NCBI GenBank assembly: GCA_964385635.1
Contig: CAYLPU010000071.1
Coordinates: forward strand, 1 to 26,847
Length of the DNA stretch: 26,847 nucleotides
Reading direction: 5' to 3'
From: CAYLPU01 sp964385635
Lineage (GTDB): Bacteria > Chloroflexota > Anaerolineae > B4-G1
In this document: one piece after another, positions 1-8,939 of the stretch
Layout: each line of letters begins with the position of its first letter
Position numbering within the stretch: position 1 is the first letter of the stretch
Position numbers and translations under genes: made by a program
The notes under the pieces: generated by a model
Seen by the model: only the letters and a program-made list of their open reading frames with translations
The model's database searches: none
Told to the model about the DNA's origin: nothing

Positions 1-1985
1 AACTTATCTTTCAGGAGATGACAGAGGAATGGAAGGCCGCATACGAGGCCGGTGTTTTTACCGAGTTCATGGAGCAACGATCTCCCGGTCACACCGTCCT
101 GGATGATAAAATCTACCGTAGAGGGTTCCTCGATTTCAAGCGAGACATACAGCAAAGCCTGCAAAACCTGGATTACCTGAACGATCCAGAAGCCTATAAC
201 AAACAAGAGCAACTCAAGGCCATGCGTATCTGCGCCGACGCGCTGATCCGTTTTGCGGGACGGCACACGGAAAAAGCCCAGGAGTTAGCACAGCAGGAGA
301 CGGATCCTCGGAGAAAGAGGGAACTGGAACACATCGCCGAGGTCTGTTCGCGCGTGCCGGTCCACACCCCCCAGGACCTATGGGAGGCGTTGCAGTACTA
401 CTGGTTCGTCCACCTCGGCGTGACCACAGAACTGAACCCCTGGGACGCCTTCAATCCGGGCCGGCTGGATCAGCATTTGTACCCCTTCTACAAAAAGGGA
501 TTGGAAGAGGGAACACTCACCCGCGAGCAGGCCGAAGAGCTACTGCAATGCTTCTGGATCAAATTCAACAACCAGCCGGCGCCACCCAAGGTCGGGGTCA
601 CCGCAGCAGAGAGCAGTACGTACACGGATTTTGCCCAGATCAACACGGGAGGGCTGCAAGAGGACGGTTCCGACGCCGTCAATGAGGTCACTTACCTGCT
701 CCTGGACGTGATAGAGGAGATGCAACTGTTGCAGCCCAGTTCCTCCATTCAAGTCAGCAAGAAGAGCCCCGACAGATTCGTCAAGAGAGCGACCCGCATC
801 ATTCGCACCGGCTTTGGCCAGCCCTCGGTATTCAACACCGACCTGATCGTCCAGGAACTGGTCCGGCAGGGCAAATCCATCGCCGATGCGCGAAATGGCG
901 GCTCAAGCGGTTGTGTGGAGGTCGGCGCGTTTGGAAAGGAGAACTACAACCTGTCGGGCTACTTCAACATGCCCAAGGTGTTCGAGATCACGCTGAACAA
1001 TGGCGTTGACCCCCGGACGGGCCAGAGAATCGGCCTGGAGACGGGAGACCCTGCGCAATTTGAGACCTTTGAGGCGCTGTTTGAGGCTTACGAAAGGCAA
1101 TTGAACCACTTTGTGGACATCAAGGTGCGGGGGAACAACGTCATCGAAAGGCTGTACGTCCAGTATATACCTGCGCCGTTTTTGTCCCTGCTGATCAACG
1201 ATTGCATTGCCACAGGCAAAGACTACCACGATGGCGGCGCGCGGTACAACACCACGTACATTCAGGGGGTGGGCCTGGGCACACTCACCGACGCTATGAC
1301 CGCTGTGAAATGTCACATCTTCGACAAGAGGACTCTGACTATGGAAGCGCTGCTGGAAGCCCTGAGAGACAACTTCGCAAGCCACGAGAGGGTGCGCCAG
1401 ACGCTGTTGAACAGAACGCCCAAATACGGCAACGACGACGACTACGCTGACGACGTGATGGTAGCCCTGTTCGAAGCCTATTTCGAGGCCATAGATGGCC
1501 GCAAGAACACCAAGGGAGGGACGTACCATATCAACCTGCTGCCGACCACGGTTCACGTATACTTTGGATCGGTCATCGGGGCCACGCCCGATGGGCGAAT
1601 GGCAGAGACCCCCCTCTCTGAAGGCATATCACCTGTGCAGGGAGCGGACCGGCATGGCCCGACGGCGGTCATCAAATCGGTGGCCAAGATGGACCACGTC
1701 CGCACCGGCGGCACACTGCTCAACCAGAAATTCGCGCCCCAGTTGCTCGAGAGCGATGATGACCTGGACAAGTTCGTTCAACTGATACGAACCTATTTCA
1801 GGCTGGACGGCCACCACATCCAATTTAACGTCGTAGACGCTGCCACGCTGCGCGCCGCGCAAGAGAACCCTGAGCAGTACCGGAACCTCATCGTGCGCGT
1901 GGCGGGCTACAGCGACTATTTCTGCGATCTCGGCAAAGTGCTGCAGGACGAGATCATTTCCCGGACAGAACATCAGTCATTCTAA
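1..1985 (+). CDS. Glycyl-radical dehydratase, HypD (trans-4-hydroxy-L-proline dehydratase)-like, 5' partial
   Basis: The frame is open to the left edge, so the first ATG at 18 is internal and roughly 130 N-terminal residues lie outside the window (family members are about 780-800 residues; 655 are visible from that ATG). The thiyl-radical cysteine and adjacent glutamate are seen as SSGCVE (Cys about residue 299 counting from position 18). The C-terminal glycyl-radical loop is RVAGYSDYF, with Gly about 630. The single Cys followed by Val-Glu marks the dehydratase/lyase branch, not pyruvate formate-lyase, which has a Cys-Cys pair. Stretches such as YGNDDDYAD, MDHVRTGGTLLNQ and DGHHIQFNV resemble HypD as I remember it. 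HypD removes water from trans-4-hydroxyproline to give pyrroline-5-carboxylate in anaerobes. The enzyme needs a radical-SAM activase, which would have to lie upstream or elsewhere. Another substrate (a diol, for example) cannot be excluded. The stop overlaps the next ATG (TAATG), so the two are co-translated. Confidence 0.85.
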   Translation, partial: LIFQEMTEEWKAAYEAGVFTEFMEQRSPGHTVLDDKIYRRGFLDFKRDIQQSLQNLDYLNDPEAYNKQEQLKAMRICADALIRFAGRHTEKAQELAQQETDPRRKRELEHIAEVCSRVPVHTPQDLWEALQYYWFVHLGVTTELNPWDAFNPGRLDQHLYPFYKKGLEEGTLTREQAEELLQCFWIKFNNQPAPPKVGVTAAESSTYTDFAQINTGGLQEDGSDAVNEVTYLLLDVIEEMQLLQPSSSIQVSKKSPDRFVKRATRIIRTGFGQPSVFNTDLIVQELVRQGKSIADARNGGSSGCVEVGAFGKENYNLSGYFNMPKVFEITLNNGVDPRTGQRIGLETGDPAQFETFEALFEAYERQLNHFVDIKVRGNNVIERLYVQYIPAPFLSLLINDCIATGKDYHDGGARYNTTYIQGVGLGTLTDAMTAVKCHIFDKRTLTMEALLEALRDNFASHERVRQTLLNRTPKYGNDDDYADDVMVALFEAYFEAIDGRKNTKGGTYHINLLPTTVHVYFGSVIGATPDGRMAETPLSEGISPVQGADRHGPTAVIKSVAKMDHVRTGGTLLNQKFAPQLLESDDDLDKFVQLIRTYFRLDGHHIQFNVVDAATLRAAQENPEQYRNLIVRVAGYSDYFCDLGKVLQDEIISRTEHQSF

Positions 1986-2764
1986 TGAACCTTGCTACGC
2001 AGATCGAACATACCATTCGCCACCACCGGCTCCCCGGCCTGGAGGAACATCTGCCGGAGGAGTTAATCCTGCCCCACTACGGCGGCTACTCCATCGCCAA
2101 TCTCCCCGCCACCATCGCTGGGTTGTTGGGCGTGGAACTGGCCGACGCCGCGCCGCCGCTCCCCACCCATCTCTGGGCCGACCTGGCCATGGGCGTGCGC
2201 TGCGTCGTGATCGTCATACTCGACGCGGTGGGCTACCTGCACCTCCAGCGCATATTGGCCGAGGAGGACTCCGTCCTCCGCCGCCTGGCCCAGGCAGGCC
2301 GGCTCGTCCCTCTCACCTCTGTCTTCCCCTCCACCACCGTCGCCGCGCTGACCACGCTCTGGACCGGGCGCACGCCCGGCGGCCACGGCTTCGTTGGCAC
2401 CAAACTGCTGCTCTCCCAACAGGGCCTGCTTGCCAATATGATCGGGCTCGCCCCCGTCGCCCACAGGCAGCCTGAGGAACTGCTGGGTTGGGGCTGGGTG
2501 ACGGAGGAGTTTGTCACCGTGCCCAGCCTGGCGCAGCAGTTGACCGATGGCGGGGTACAGACCGTCGCCCACACCCACCTGCCCTAACATCGGAGGTGGC
2601 CTCTCCCGCATCTTCCTGCGCGGGATGGCGAGCGTGCGGGGCCACGTCGGTTTCAGCGATATGTGGATCAACCTGCGCCACACCCTTCTCCAGCGGTCCG
2701 AAGGACCACTCTTTGTCAGCGGCTACTGGGCCAACACCGACACCACCGCCCACGTCTATGAGGG
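1985..2764 (+). pseudogene. Alkaline-phosphatase-superfamily (type I phosphodiesterase) gene, frameshifted and IS-interrupted
   Basis: The first 200 codons (1985-2587) show the superfamily core. A metal-binding Asp lies in VVIVILDAVG, and the Thr/Ser nucleophile region is PSTTVAALTTLWTGRTPG, followed by GHGF. The frame then stops at TAA 2585-2587, directly after HTHLP. The same protein resumes in the next frame (GGGLSRIFLRG, then YWANTDTTAHVYEG, the latter with the Asp and His expected of a second metal site) up to about 2764. There the sequence changes into an IS5-type element and the remaining C-terminal part is not found on the other side. The gene therefore carries two independent lesions, a one-base frameshift near 2560-2590 and the insertion. 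Its start overlaps the stop of the glycyl-radical enzyme gene, which implies the same transcript. The substrate is unknown; such proteins hydrolyse phosphodiesters, nucleotides or phosphonates. Confidence 0.75.
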
Positions 2765-3612
2765 TGTTTTAGAAGTTATGTAAAGGCTACACATCCGGCC
2801 CCTTTCTGGCATAATGGGGGGCATGAGCAGGAAGCCATACCCCAGTGATTTGTCCGATGCCGAGTGGCTTATCCTGGAACCACTCATTCCGCCAGCCAAA
2901 AGAGGAGGCCGTATCCGCAGAGTGAACATGCGAGAAATCGTCGACGCCATTTACTACGTCTTGCGAAGTGGTTGTGCCTGGCGTATGTTGCCCCATGACT
3001 TTCCTCCCTGGCAGACGGTCTATGGCTACTTCAACACCTGGCGCAGGGAGAGTGTCTGGGAAACTATGAATGATGCCCTGCGTGAAAGCGTGCGCCAGGA
3101 AGCGGGTCGTGAAATCGAACCCAGCGCGGCGATTATCGACAGCCAAAGCGTCGAGACCACGGAGGTGAAGGGAGAACGTGGGTATGACAGCAACAAGAAG
3201 GTCAAGGGGCGAAAACGGCATATCATGGTGGATGTGCTGGGCTTGCTCCTGGCCGTTGTCCACGAGGCGAGTATCCAAGAGCGGGCTGGCGCCAAACTGC
3301 TGCTCCAGCGAGCCGTACTGAAAGGCTTCGACCGCTTGGCGCTGATTTGGGCGGATGGTGGCTACAGTGGGCAACCGATGAGCGATTGGGTCTGGCAACT
3401 GGCAGGCTGGGTTTTCGAAGTGATCGAACGTACCGAGGAGACGGTCGGGTTTGTTGTGCTCCCACGCCGCTGGGTGGTCGAGCGGACGTTTGCTTGGCTG
3501 GGACGCTACCGGCGGTTGAGCAAGGACTACGAACAACTGCCGGAAACCAGCGAAGCGATGATCTATGCGGCAATGGTTCGCATTATGCTGCGTCGCCTGG
3601 CAAGTAACCCGT
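2765..3612 (+). mobile_element. IS5-family insertion sequence
   Basis: The element is placed by its intact transposase and by where the flanking genes break. Phosphatase coding stops at about 2764, and the coding frame of the next transposase relic is already readable by about 3610. The left end begins near GTTATGTAAAGG (2774-2785). The right end is probably near GGCAAGTAACC (3599-3609). These share only a weak terminal match, so the exact ends and target duplication are not fixed. Confidence 0.55.
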
Positions 3613-3629
3613 ATGGATCAGATGTCTAG
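2814..3629 (+). CDS. IS5-family transposase, apparently intact
   Basis: This 271-residue DDE transposase has the DUF4096-type N terminus (YPSDLSDAEWLILEPLIPP, then a WRMLPHDFPPW motif) and a DDE_Tnp_1 catalytic core. The three acidic residues are visible in IIDSQSVETTEVKGERGYD, IWADGGYSGQ and RRWVVERTFAWLGRYRRL. No frameshift or premature stop is seen, so this is the only transposase in the window that looks functional. ATG 2814 is used; ATG 2823 is also possible. The last residues (after IMLRRLA) may come from flanking sequence, because they run into the 5' edge of the following IS481 relic. It cut the phosphatase gene on its left. It catalyses cut-and-paste or copy-type movement of its own element. 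Confidence 0.88.
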   Translation: MGGMSRKPYPSDLSDAEWLILEPLIPPAKRGGRIRRVNMREIVDAIYYVLRSGCAWRMLPHDFPPWQTVYGYFNTWRRESVWETMNDALRESVRQEAGREIEPSAAIIDSQSVETTEVKGERGYDSNKKVKGRKRHIMVDVLGLLLAVVHEASIQERAGAKLLLQRAVLKGFDRLALIWADGGYSGQPMSDWVWQLAGWVFEVIERTEETVGFVVLPRRWVVERTFAWLGRYRRLSKDYEQLPETSEAMIYAAMVRIMLRRLASNPYGSDV

Positions 3630-4905
3630 ACAGGGGTATACCGCCTCGCAGATCGCCTCCGAGGTGGGATGGGCAATCCCGACTGTGCGGAAGTGGCGAC
3701 GGCGAGCGCGGCGAGACGGGCGCAAAGGATTGGCCTCGAAGATGGGTCGCCCGGCCACTGGTGCTTTGAGTTCCTATCCAGTTCGGCTCCGTGAAACGCC
3801 GCACGCCTGGCGTGTCGCTCATCCGGATGGGGGCCGAAGACCTTGCGCGCCGAATTGGGGGCGGACGAGCGTTTCGAAGGGCAACGGCTGCCTCCTCTGT
3901 CGGGCATCGCGAGCTTTCTGAAGGAGCAAGATCTGCCGCGGCCCTATGAGCGGCACAGCGAGTTGCCTCAGTCCACATCGCAGGTGGCCAGCGTGCCTCA
4001 CGAGGAGTGGGAGATGGATAGCCGGGGGCAGGAGCGTGTACCCGACATAGGCATTGTTGCCTTGGTCAACCTGTGTGACGTGTTCAGCAAGGCCAAGATC
4101 AGGAGTTATCCCTGCGTGGTGGGCCAGACACGGGCCACGCGCCGTCCTCGGACTGAGGATTACCAACTGGTGTTGCGTCTGTCTTTCACCGAATGGGGAT
4201 TGCCCGACCGAATCGCCGTCGACCACGACAGTGTCTTCTACGACAATACTTGCAAATCCCCTTTTCCCACGCGCTTTCACTTGTGGTTGCTGGCCTTGGG
4301 TGTTGACCTGGCCTTTGGGCGACCTGGCCGACCGACGGACCAGGCAACGGTGGAACGCAGTCACCAAACCTGGGCCTGGCAAGCTCTGGAGGGACAGACC
4401 TTCATTGAATGGGACCGATTGCACGCTTACCTTGAGCAACGTCGCCATTTCTTGAACTACCAACTGCCTTGCAGCACATTGGGAAATCTGCCTCCCCTGC
4501 TGGCCCACCCTGAAGCTCTTGAGCCTCGGCGATTGTATCGACCGGAATGGGAAGTGGAGTTGCTGGACCTGTCGCGGATCTACGCTTATCTGGCCAAGGG
4601 GCAGTGGTTCCGCCAAGTCAGCAAGGTTGGCACCGCTTCCTTGGGGCAACAAACCTATGGCCTGGGAGTGCTGTGGAGCGGAGAGTCCGTGGAAGTCACC
4701 TTCGACCCAGAAGACAAGCACCTGACCTTTCGCTCGGCGGACGGCGAGCGAAAAAAGCGATTGCCCCTGAGAGGAATCAGCACCACCAACTTGGTAGGTG
4801 AAATGGGTCCCTTGGTCGATCTGGATTGCTTCCAACTTGCGCTTCCTTTCACCTGGGACGAGTGGCGAGTGATACGACTTTGTGAGACTCTGGGGGGTAC
4901 GACTT
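3613..4905 (+). mobile_element. IS481-type insertion sequence, 5'-truncated
   Basis: Only the 3' end seems complete. Near it the octamer TACGACTT occurs twice (about 4871 and 4897), the kind of repeated binding site expected near an IS end. I see no matching copy around 3600-3650, so the left end was probably lost when the neighbouring IS5 copy arrived or through a deletion. Confidence 0.45.
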
Positions 4906-4907
4906 AA
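3613..4907 (+). pseudogene. IS481-family (rve-type) transposase, one-base deletion, N terminus missing
   Basis: The helix-turn-helix part is in one frame (RQGYTASQIASEVGW, then TVRKWRRRARRDG and KGLASKMGRPATGA) up to about 3825. The frame then shifts and the protein continues as GWGPKTLRAELGADERF, then YERHSELPQ, HEEWEMDSRGQ, VDHDSVFYDNT and GRPTDQATVERSHQ to the stop at 4907. The integrase-type catalytic Asp, Asp and Glu lie in these last blocks. Adding one G in CCGGATGGGG (about 3823-3832) rejoins the two parts as HPGWGPKT, so a single-base deletion is the simplest cause. About 25 N-terminal residues expected before the first helix are also absent. The copy should be inactive. Its C-terminal half is a clean 350-codon frame that an automatic annotation would wrongly call a complete gene. 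Confidence 0.8.
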
Positions 4908-5322
4908 ATGGAATCGTCAGGAGGGTGTTCTACATGTCGAGCCGAGAGGCGGAAAGCGAGAGGTATTCCCGCTCGACGATATCGGACGGCTTGCCTGGCA
5001 GCCCGAGGCCATCGCTACCCGCCGGGCATACCTCAAGCGTTGGCTGAAGCGACAACTACCGGTACGGCTGGCAAACAACACGGGCCTGGCGAGCCTGATG
5101 CCTGGCGGCCACGTGGCCGTTCACTACCTGCAGTTCTTGCTGGAGATTGACCACCGGCTGGCGGTGCTGGCCCCGGCTCTTCGACTTTGCTCAGAGCAGG
5201 CGCTGGCACGAGCCGGTGGAAAGGATGCGGTAGATCGCGACGTCGCACTTGAGGCCGTCCGCGGCAGCGATGGCCTGCTACGGGCCTGGTGCGAAAGCGC
5301 CCGCTTGGGCGTAACAAACTGA
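4882..5322 (+). CDS. Hypothetical protein, possibly 5'-truncated by the IS481 element
   Basis: I do not recognise this 146-codon frame. It opens with GTG inside the right end of the IS481 element, so the first 15-20 residues are probably element-derived and the true N terminus lost. The rest is Leu/Ala/Arg-rich and looks soluble (WQPEAIATRRAYLKRWLKRQ; YLQFLLEIDHRLAVLAPALR), with no membrane segment, signal peptide or cysteine motif. Codon use is ordinary and GC-rich, like its neighbours. It ends 29 bp before the transporter gene and may once have been the first gene of that transcript. It could be the C-terminal part of a larger protein. Confidence 0.45.
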   Translation: MRLWGVRLKWNRQEGVLHVEPRGGKREVFPLDDIGRLAWQPEAIATRRAYLKRWLKRQLPVRLANNTGLASLMPGGHVAVHYLQFLLEIDHRLAVLAPALRLCSEQALARAGGKDAVDRDVALEAVRGSDGLLRAWCESARLGVTN

Positions 5323-5351
5323 CAAACTGAAATGACAGGAGGACATCGTAG

Positions 5352-6524
5352 ATGAGTAGTACAACTACCACACACCCCATACGCAAGATGAGTGTCTGGG
5401 AAAAGAATCTGTTGGGAGTGACGGTTAATCAAGTCCCCTCGCTGCTGCCGGGCTTGGCGGCAGCCGTCTTGCTCGCCTGGCTGAGCATCTGGCTGAGCAA
5501 GTTTATCGGTGTTACGTTGCTGGGATTTGACAAAACTCCGATTTCGGCGGTGATGCTGGCCATTCTTCTGGGCTTGATCATCGGCGCCGTCGTCCCGATG
5601 CCCAAGGTGCTCAAGCCCGGCTTCAAGTTCGCGGTGAAGAAGATCTTACGCCTGGGTATCATCATGTTGGGCATTCGCCTGACCATCTTTGCCGTGTTCG
5701 AGTTGGGCGTATATGGTGTGCCCATTGTCATCATCTGCATTGTCGGCGCGTTGTTTTTCACCACGCGCATCAACAAGTGGCTCAATCTGCCCGAGCGGCT
5801 AGGCACCCTCATCGCCGTCGGCACCTCCATCTGTGGTGTCTCGGCCATCGTCGCCACTGGCCCGGCTATTGATGCCGATGACGAGGAAGTGGCCTACGCC
5901 GTGGCCGTGATCACCATCTTTGGTCTGCTGGCAACCCTCGTCTATCCCTACGCCAGTCACGCGATCTTTGCCAGTAACGCGCTCAAGGCGGGACTTTTCC
6001 TGGGTACGTCGGTCCACGACACGTCCCAGGTAATCGGCTCGGCCAAGGTGTACGCCGACGTATTTTCGGCACCGCTGGCCCTCGACGTGGCCACGGTCAC
6101 CAAACTGGTGCGCAACGTGTTCATGGCCGCCGTCATTCCCCTCATGGCCCTCTACTACGCCCGCAAGACACAGAGCGAGTCGTCCGGCAAGAAGGTCAGC
6201 TTCCTCAAGCTGCTGCCCCTCTTCGTCCTGGGGTTTCTGGCCATGGCCGTGATTCGCTCCATCGGTGACGCGGGCATCAACGCTGGCGGCAACGCATACG
6301 GGCTGTGGAACAGCGCGGCCTGGAAGGGCATCCACAGCTTTATCAAGACCTGGGCCGGGAACTTTTTGGTCGTGGCCCTTGCCAGTGTCGGGTTGAGCAC
6401 CGATTTCCGCACCTTCAAGGGCCTGGGGATCAAACCCTTCTTTGTTGGCATGGGCGCAGCGCTGGTGGTCGGCGTTATAAGCTATATCGCCATCTCCTTG
6501 CTGGGGAGTTTCGTGACGCTCTGA
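5352..6524 (+). CDS. YeiH/UPF0324-family putative sulfate exporter
   Basis: This is a 390-residue polytopic membrane protein with about ten hydrophobic segments, matching family length. Diagnostic blocks are GTSICGVSAIVATGPAI followed by DDEEVAYAVAVITIFG, and FLGTSVHDTSQVIGSA, both hallmarks of the YeiH family (Pfam Cons_hypoth698). Members are annotated as putative sulfate or sulfite exporters on the basis of a few cases linked to taurine/sulfonate breakdown; the substrate here is not known. A strong Shine-Dalgarno (AGGAGG, 5338-5343) precedes ATG 5352. The next gene (a dehydrogenase relic) starts 37 bp downstream with its own ribosome site, which suggests one transcript. Intact, although flanked on both sides by IS damage. 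Confidence 0.85.
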   Translation: MSSTTTTHPIRKMSVWEKNLLGVTVNQVPSLLPGLAAAVLLAWLSIWLSKFIGVTLLGFDKTPISAVMLAILLGLIIGAVVPMPKVLKPGFKFAVKKILRLGIIMLGIRLTIFAVFELGVYGVPIVIICIVGALFFTTRINKWLNLPERLGTLIAVGTSICGVSAIVATGPAIDADDEEVAYAVAVITIFGLLATLVYPYASHAIFASNALKAGLFLGTSVHDTSQVIGSAKVYADVFSAPLALDVATVTKLVRNVFMAAVIPLMALYYARKTQSESSGKKVSFLKLLPLFVLGFLAMAVIRSIGDAGINAGGNAYGLWNSAAWKGIHSFIKTWAGNFLVVALASVGLSTDFRTFKGLGIKPFFVGMGAALVVGVISYIAISLLGSFVTL

Positions 6525-6561
6525 CGTGATACGCGATACGCAAACGGGAAGGAGTTTAGAC

Positions 6562-6868
6562 ATGGTAAAAGTAGGAGTAGTAGGTTTCGGCACCATTGGT
6601 GAGCGCATCGCCGACGGCATCGCCAAGCAGAAAGATATAGAACTGGTCGGCGTGGCCGATGTGGCCCCTACCTTGCCGGTGCGCGCCTTGGTCGAGTCGG
6701 GCCGGGGGTATCCGGTCTATTGCAGTCTGCCGGAGCGCATCCCAACAATGGAGAACGCTGGCATTCCCATCGCCGGGACACTGGACGACCTGCTGGAGCA
6801 GGTGGACATGGTCTGCGACGCCACCTCGCCCGGCATCGGGATGAAGAACAAGGAGATTTACAGCAATT
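6562..6868 (+). pseudogene. Type II glyceraldehyde-3-phosphate dehydrogenase, N-terminal fragment
   Basis: ATG 6562 follows a good ribosome site (GGAAGGAG, 6548-6555). The first 100 or so residues are a Rossmann NAD(P)-binding domain (VGVVGFGTIGERIADGI; LVGVADVAPTLPVRALVE) and continue as IPIAGTLDDLLEQVDMV and KNKEIY, typical of the archaeal-type (type II) GAPDH. Homology ends at about 6868. The frame then runs 17 codons of unrelated sequence to a TAA at 6919-6921. The catalytic domain, which would hold the active-site Cys, is absent, and nothing like it appears beyond the IS1634 copy. The intact enzyme is about 340 residues. It oxidises glyceraldehyde-3-phosphate in glycolysis, so the cell presumably has another copy or a class I enzyme. 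Truncated by IS arrival or a linked deletion. Confidence 0.75.
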
Positions 6869-6929
6869 CCCGTTCGGGACAGAAGCACATAATAGGTATG
6901 GTGACAAACATCGTACAGTAAGGCCCCAA

Positions 6930-8875
6930 GTAACTTCGTGGCAGTGGTCATGCTCTACATATTGGGGTAAACAACTTCCATAGCCCAAGATACGGGGATT
7001 CCTCAATCTACGCTACGGTTCTCAGCATATCGGGGGCCAATTTGACTTAAAGCGTCATTCATCTCGGCTTTCGCTAATATTATGACAAGTTCAGTAATTA
7101 GACACCGGCGTGCGAAACGCAATTTCATAAATTGTCTCGGGGACGCTCATCAAATCCAGGATGCGCCGTTGCAAAGGGGTGAGGGGTTCCACGCTCGTGC
7201 CCTCGACGTGAGTCTCGGTGCACTCGATCGTCAGGTGCAGATTCTTGAAGCGGGCCAACAGGCGCTCGGCGCTTGGGCGAGGGGTCTTCATTTTGGGGTT
7301 GCCGGGTACCAGTCCGGCCAGCGTTTCCCCGCGTTTCGCCAACTCGCGTTGGGCGACAAACTCCAGCAGGGTGAGAGCTTGCAAAGCAATCAGCAGCAAC
7401 AACATCAAGCCCCTTGTCCGCTCCTGCAAACGGACCCACAAAGGCAAGGCGGGCAGGCTGCCCCGTTTGAAGCGATGATACCCACGTTCCACCAACCACT
7501 CATCCCGGTAGTAGGTGATCGCTTGATCCCGCGAGAGCGTTTCCGCAGACACATTGGTCACGTAAATCCGCCAACCAGCCAGCGTCAAGACCTCAGTCAG
7601 AGCGGCTTCATCGTGCTCGAAGGTCACCCGCAGATGGCGTACCTCCCGCAGTTCATAGGAGCGGCCAGGGCCAGGACGACCGGGGCCAATGTAGTGTTTT
7701 TCCTGCGTGATGGTTTCGTGAACCTGCACGGTGAGAATGTCCATCATTTTGCAGCGTTTGACGATGCCTTCAGCGCGAGCCAGCAACGCTGCGGTGCTTT
7801 CCTTCTTTTCGGCCTTCAGGCTGGTCAGTTCCGTCTCAGCCCGTTGCAAACGATTCAGCCAGGTTTTTTGCTTTCGCTTGGCCAACGCATCGCTGCGGGT
7901 GACCAGCCAACGTTCCGTCCATGTGTGTTGTGTACCGTCATCCAGCGCAGCTGTCATTTTCTTTTCCACCTCGAAACCGCTGCCTACGACTTTAGGTTGC
8001 CCATCAGACGTGGTGATGTCCACCAGGGTGATCGGTTCCGGGGTGACTGGTGGGGCGAGCACCAAATCACGCAATGTCTCCGGTACTTTTCCCGTCATAG
8101 GCAGAGGGAACAGGTAGTTCCCATCCCCACGGCTTATCTCAGCCCGGGTCCCCAGAGCCGCAGCCTTGCAGTCCGCGACGAACAGAAAATGAGGATGGCC
8201 AATGGTCTGCACCATTTTCCGCCAAGCGGGTACGTACAAAGGGTCGTCAGCCACCTGGCCCGCTATAGTCTCGGTCAGCAGTGGTACACCCGCAGGGTCG
8301 AGGGTAGCCAGGCTTTGCTTGAATTGCAGCAGTTCCGGGTGCTTATCCTTGCTGTGCCCTCGCGCCAACAACCCTTGCGCCGCCGTGCCATCTGCTCCAG
8401 GGACATGGTGGACGCTGAAAGTCGTCGTGTCATAACGGGCGATCTCCGTTGGCAAAGCGTAAGCCTGGATCAGGTGTTGGCCCAACTCGCGTTGCAATTC
8501 ATAACCCCGTTCCTCGTCCTCGCCCAGCGCCGACAGCAAGTCACCCAGACGGTCGACGGTGGTCTACTATCCACTCTTCCACGGCGCACAGACGATGGTT
8601 GCGCAGGTACAGAACGTAGGTCAGGAAGAGGATAGCCAACTGTCCGTAACTCAAACCCTGGTGGTTAGGATGTGGATGGGGCAAGACGCGGTCAATGATC
8701 TCAGCAACACGCATTTTCAGCAACCAGTAGATGATCAGTGGGATACCGTCTACCCGTTCAATCTTCTTGTCGCTCATACGCACCTCCCGTGGTACGGTTT
8801 GCACACTAACTGTACCACAGAGATGCGTCTGTGTCACGTCACGTGAGTTAATTGCAGGAGTTTACATAAAGTTAC
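6930..8875 (-). mobile_element. IS1634-type insertion sequence (ends tentative)
   Basis: The element is centred on the minus-strand transposase relic. Possible terminal repeats begin GTAACTT on both sides: GTAACTTCGTGGCA from 6930 on the plus strand, and GTAACTTTATGTAAA reading inward from 8875 on the minus strand. They match at about 10 of 15 positions. That gives about 1.95 kb, within the family range. The roughly 60 bp between the GAPDH break and 6930 is unexplained. Confidence 0.45.
7091..8777 (-). pseudogene. IS1634/IS4-type transposase, broken near residue 80
   Basis: The N-terminal part starts at ATG 8777, right after a GGGAGGTG ribosome site. It shows the DUF4277-like domain of this group (VDGIPLIIYWLLKM; GLSYGQLAILFLTYVL; RLCAVEEWIVDHR) but ends at TGA 8541-8543. 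The rest (7091-8539) is in another frame: DRLGDLLSALGEDEE, then IARYDTTTFSVHH, LLQFKQSLATLDPAG, FVADCKAAALG, and the C-terminal YYRDEWLVERGYHRFKRG carrying the catalytic Glu. From what I remember of relatives, about 15-20 residues are missing between IVDHR and DRLGD. A small internal deletion with a frame change is therefore likelier than a simple slip. GTCGACCGTC at the junction (8563-8572) contains a short direct repeat that could have mediated it. The copy should be inactive. Confidence 0.8.
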
Positions 8876-8939
8876 CGAAAGATGAGTTAACAACTCAAAT
8901 AGTATTGCACTCTCCGTCTAAATGGGTGTATACTTCGCC

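Noticed and set aside
3565..3921. An independent 118-residue regulator gene with an HTH
   Set aside because: It is the N-terminal part of the frameshifted IS481 transposase, and its start lies inside the IS5 transposase gene.
7082..8635. A 517-codon plus-strand frame opposite the IS1634 transposase
   Set aside because: It is the antisense of a clear transposase. Its protein is rich in Gln/Arg with no family-like motifs.
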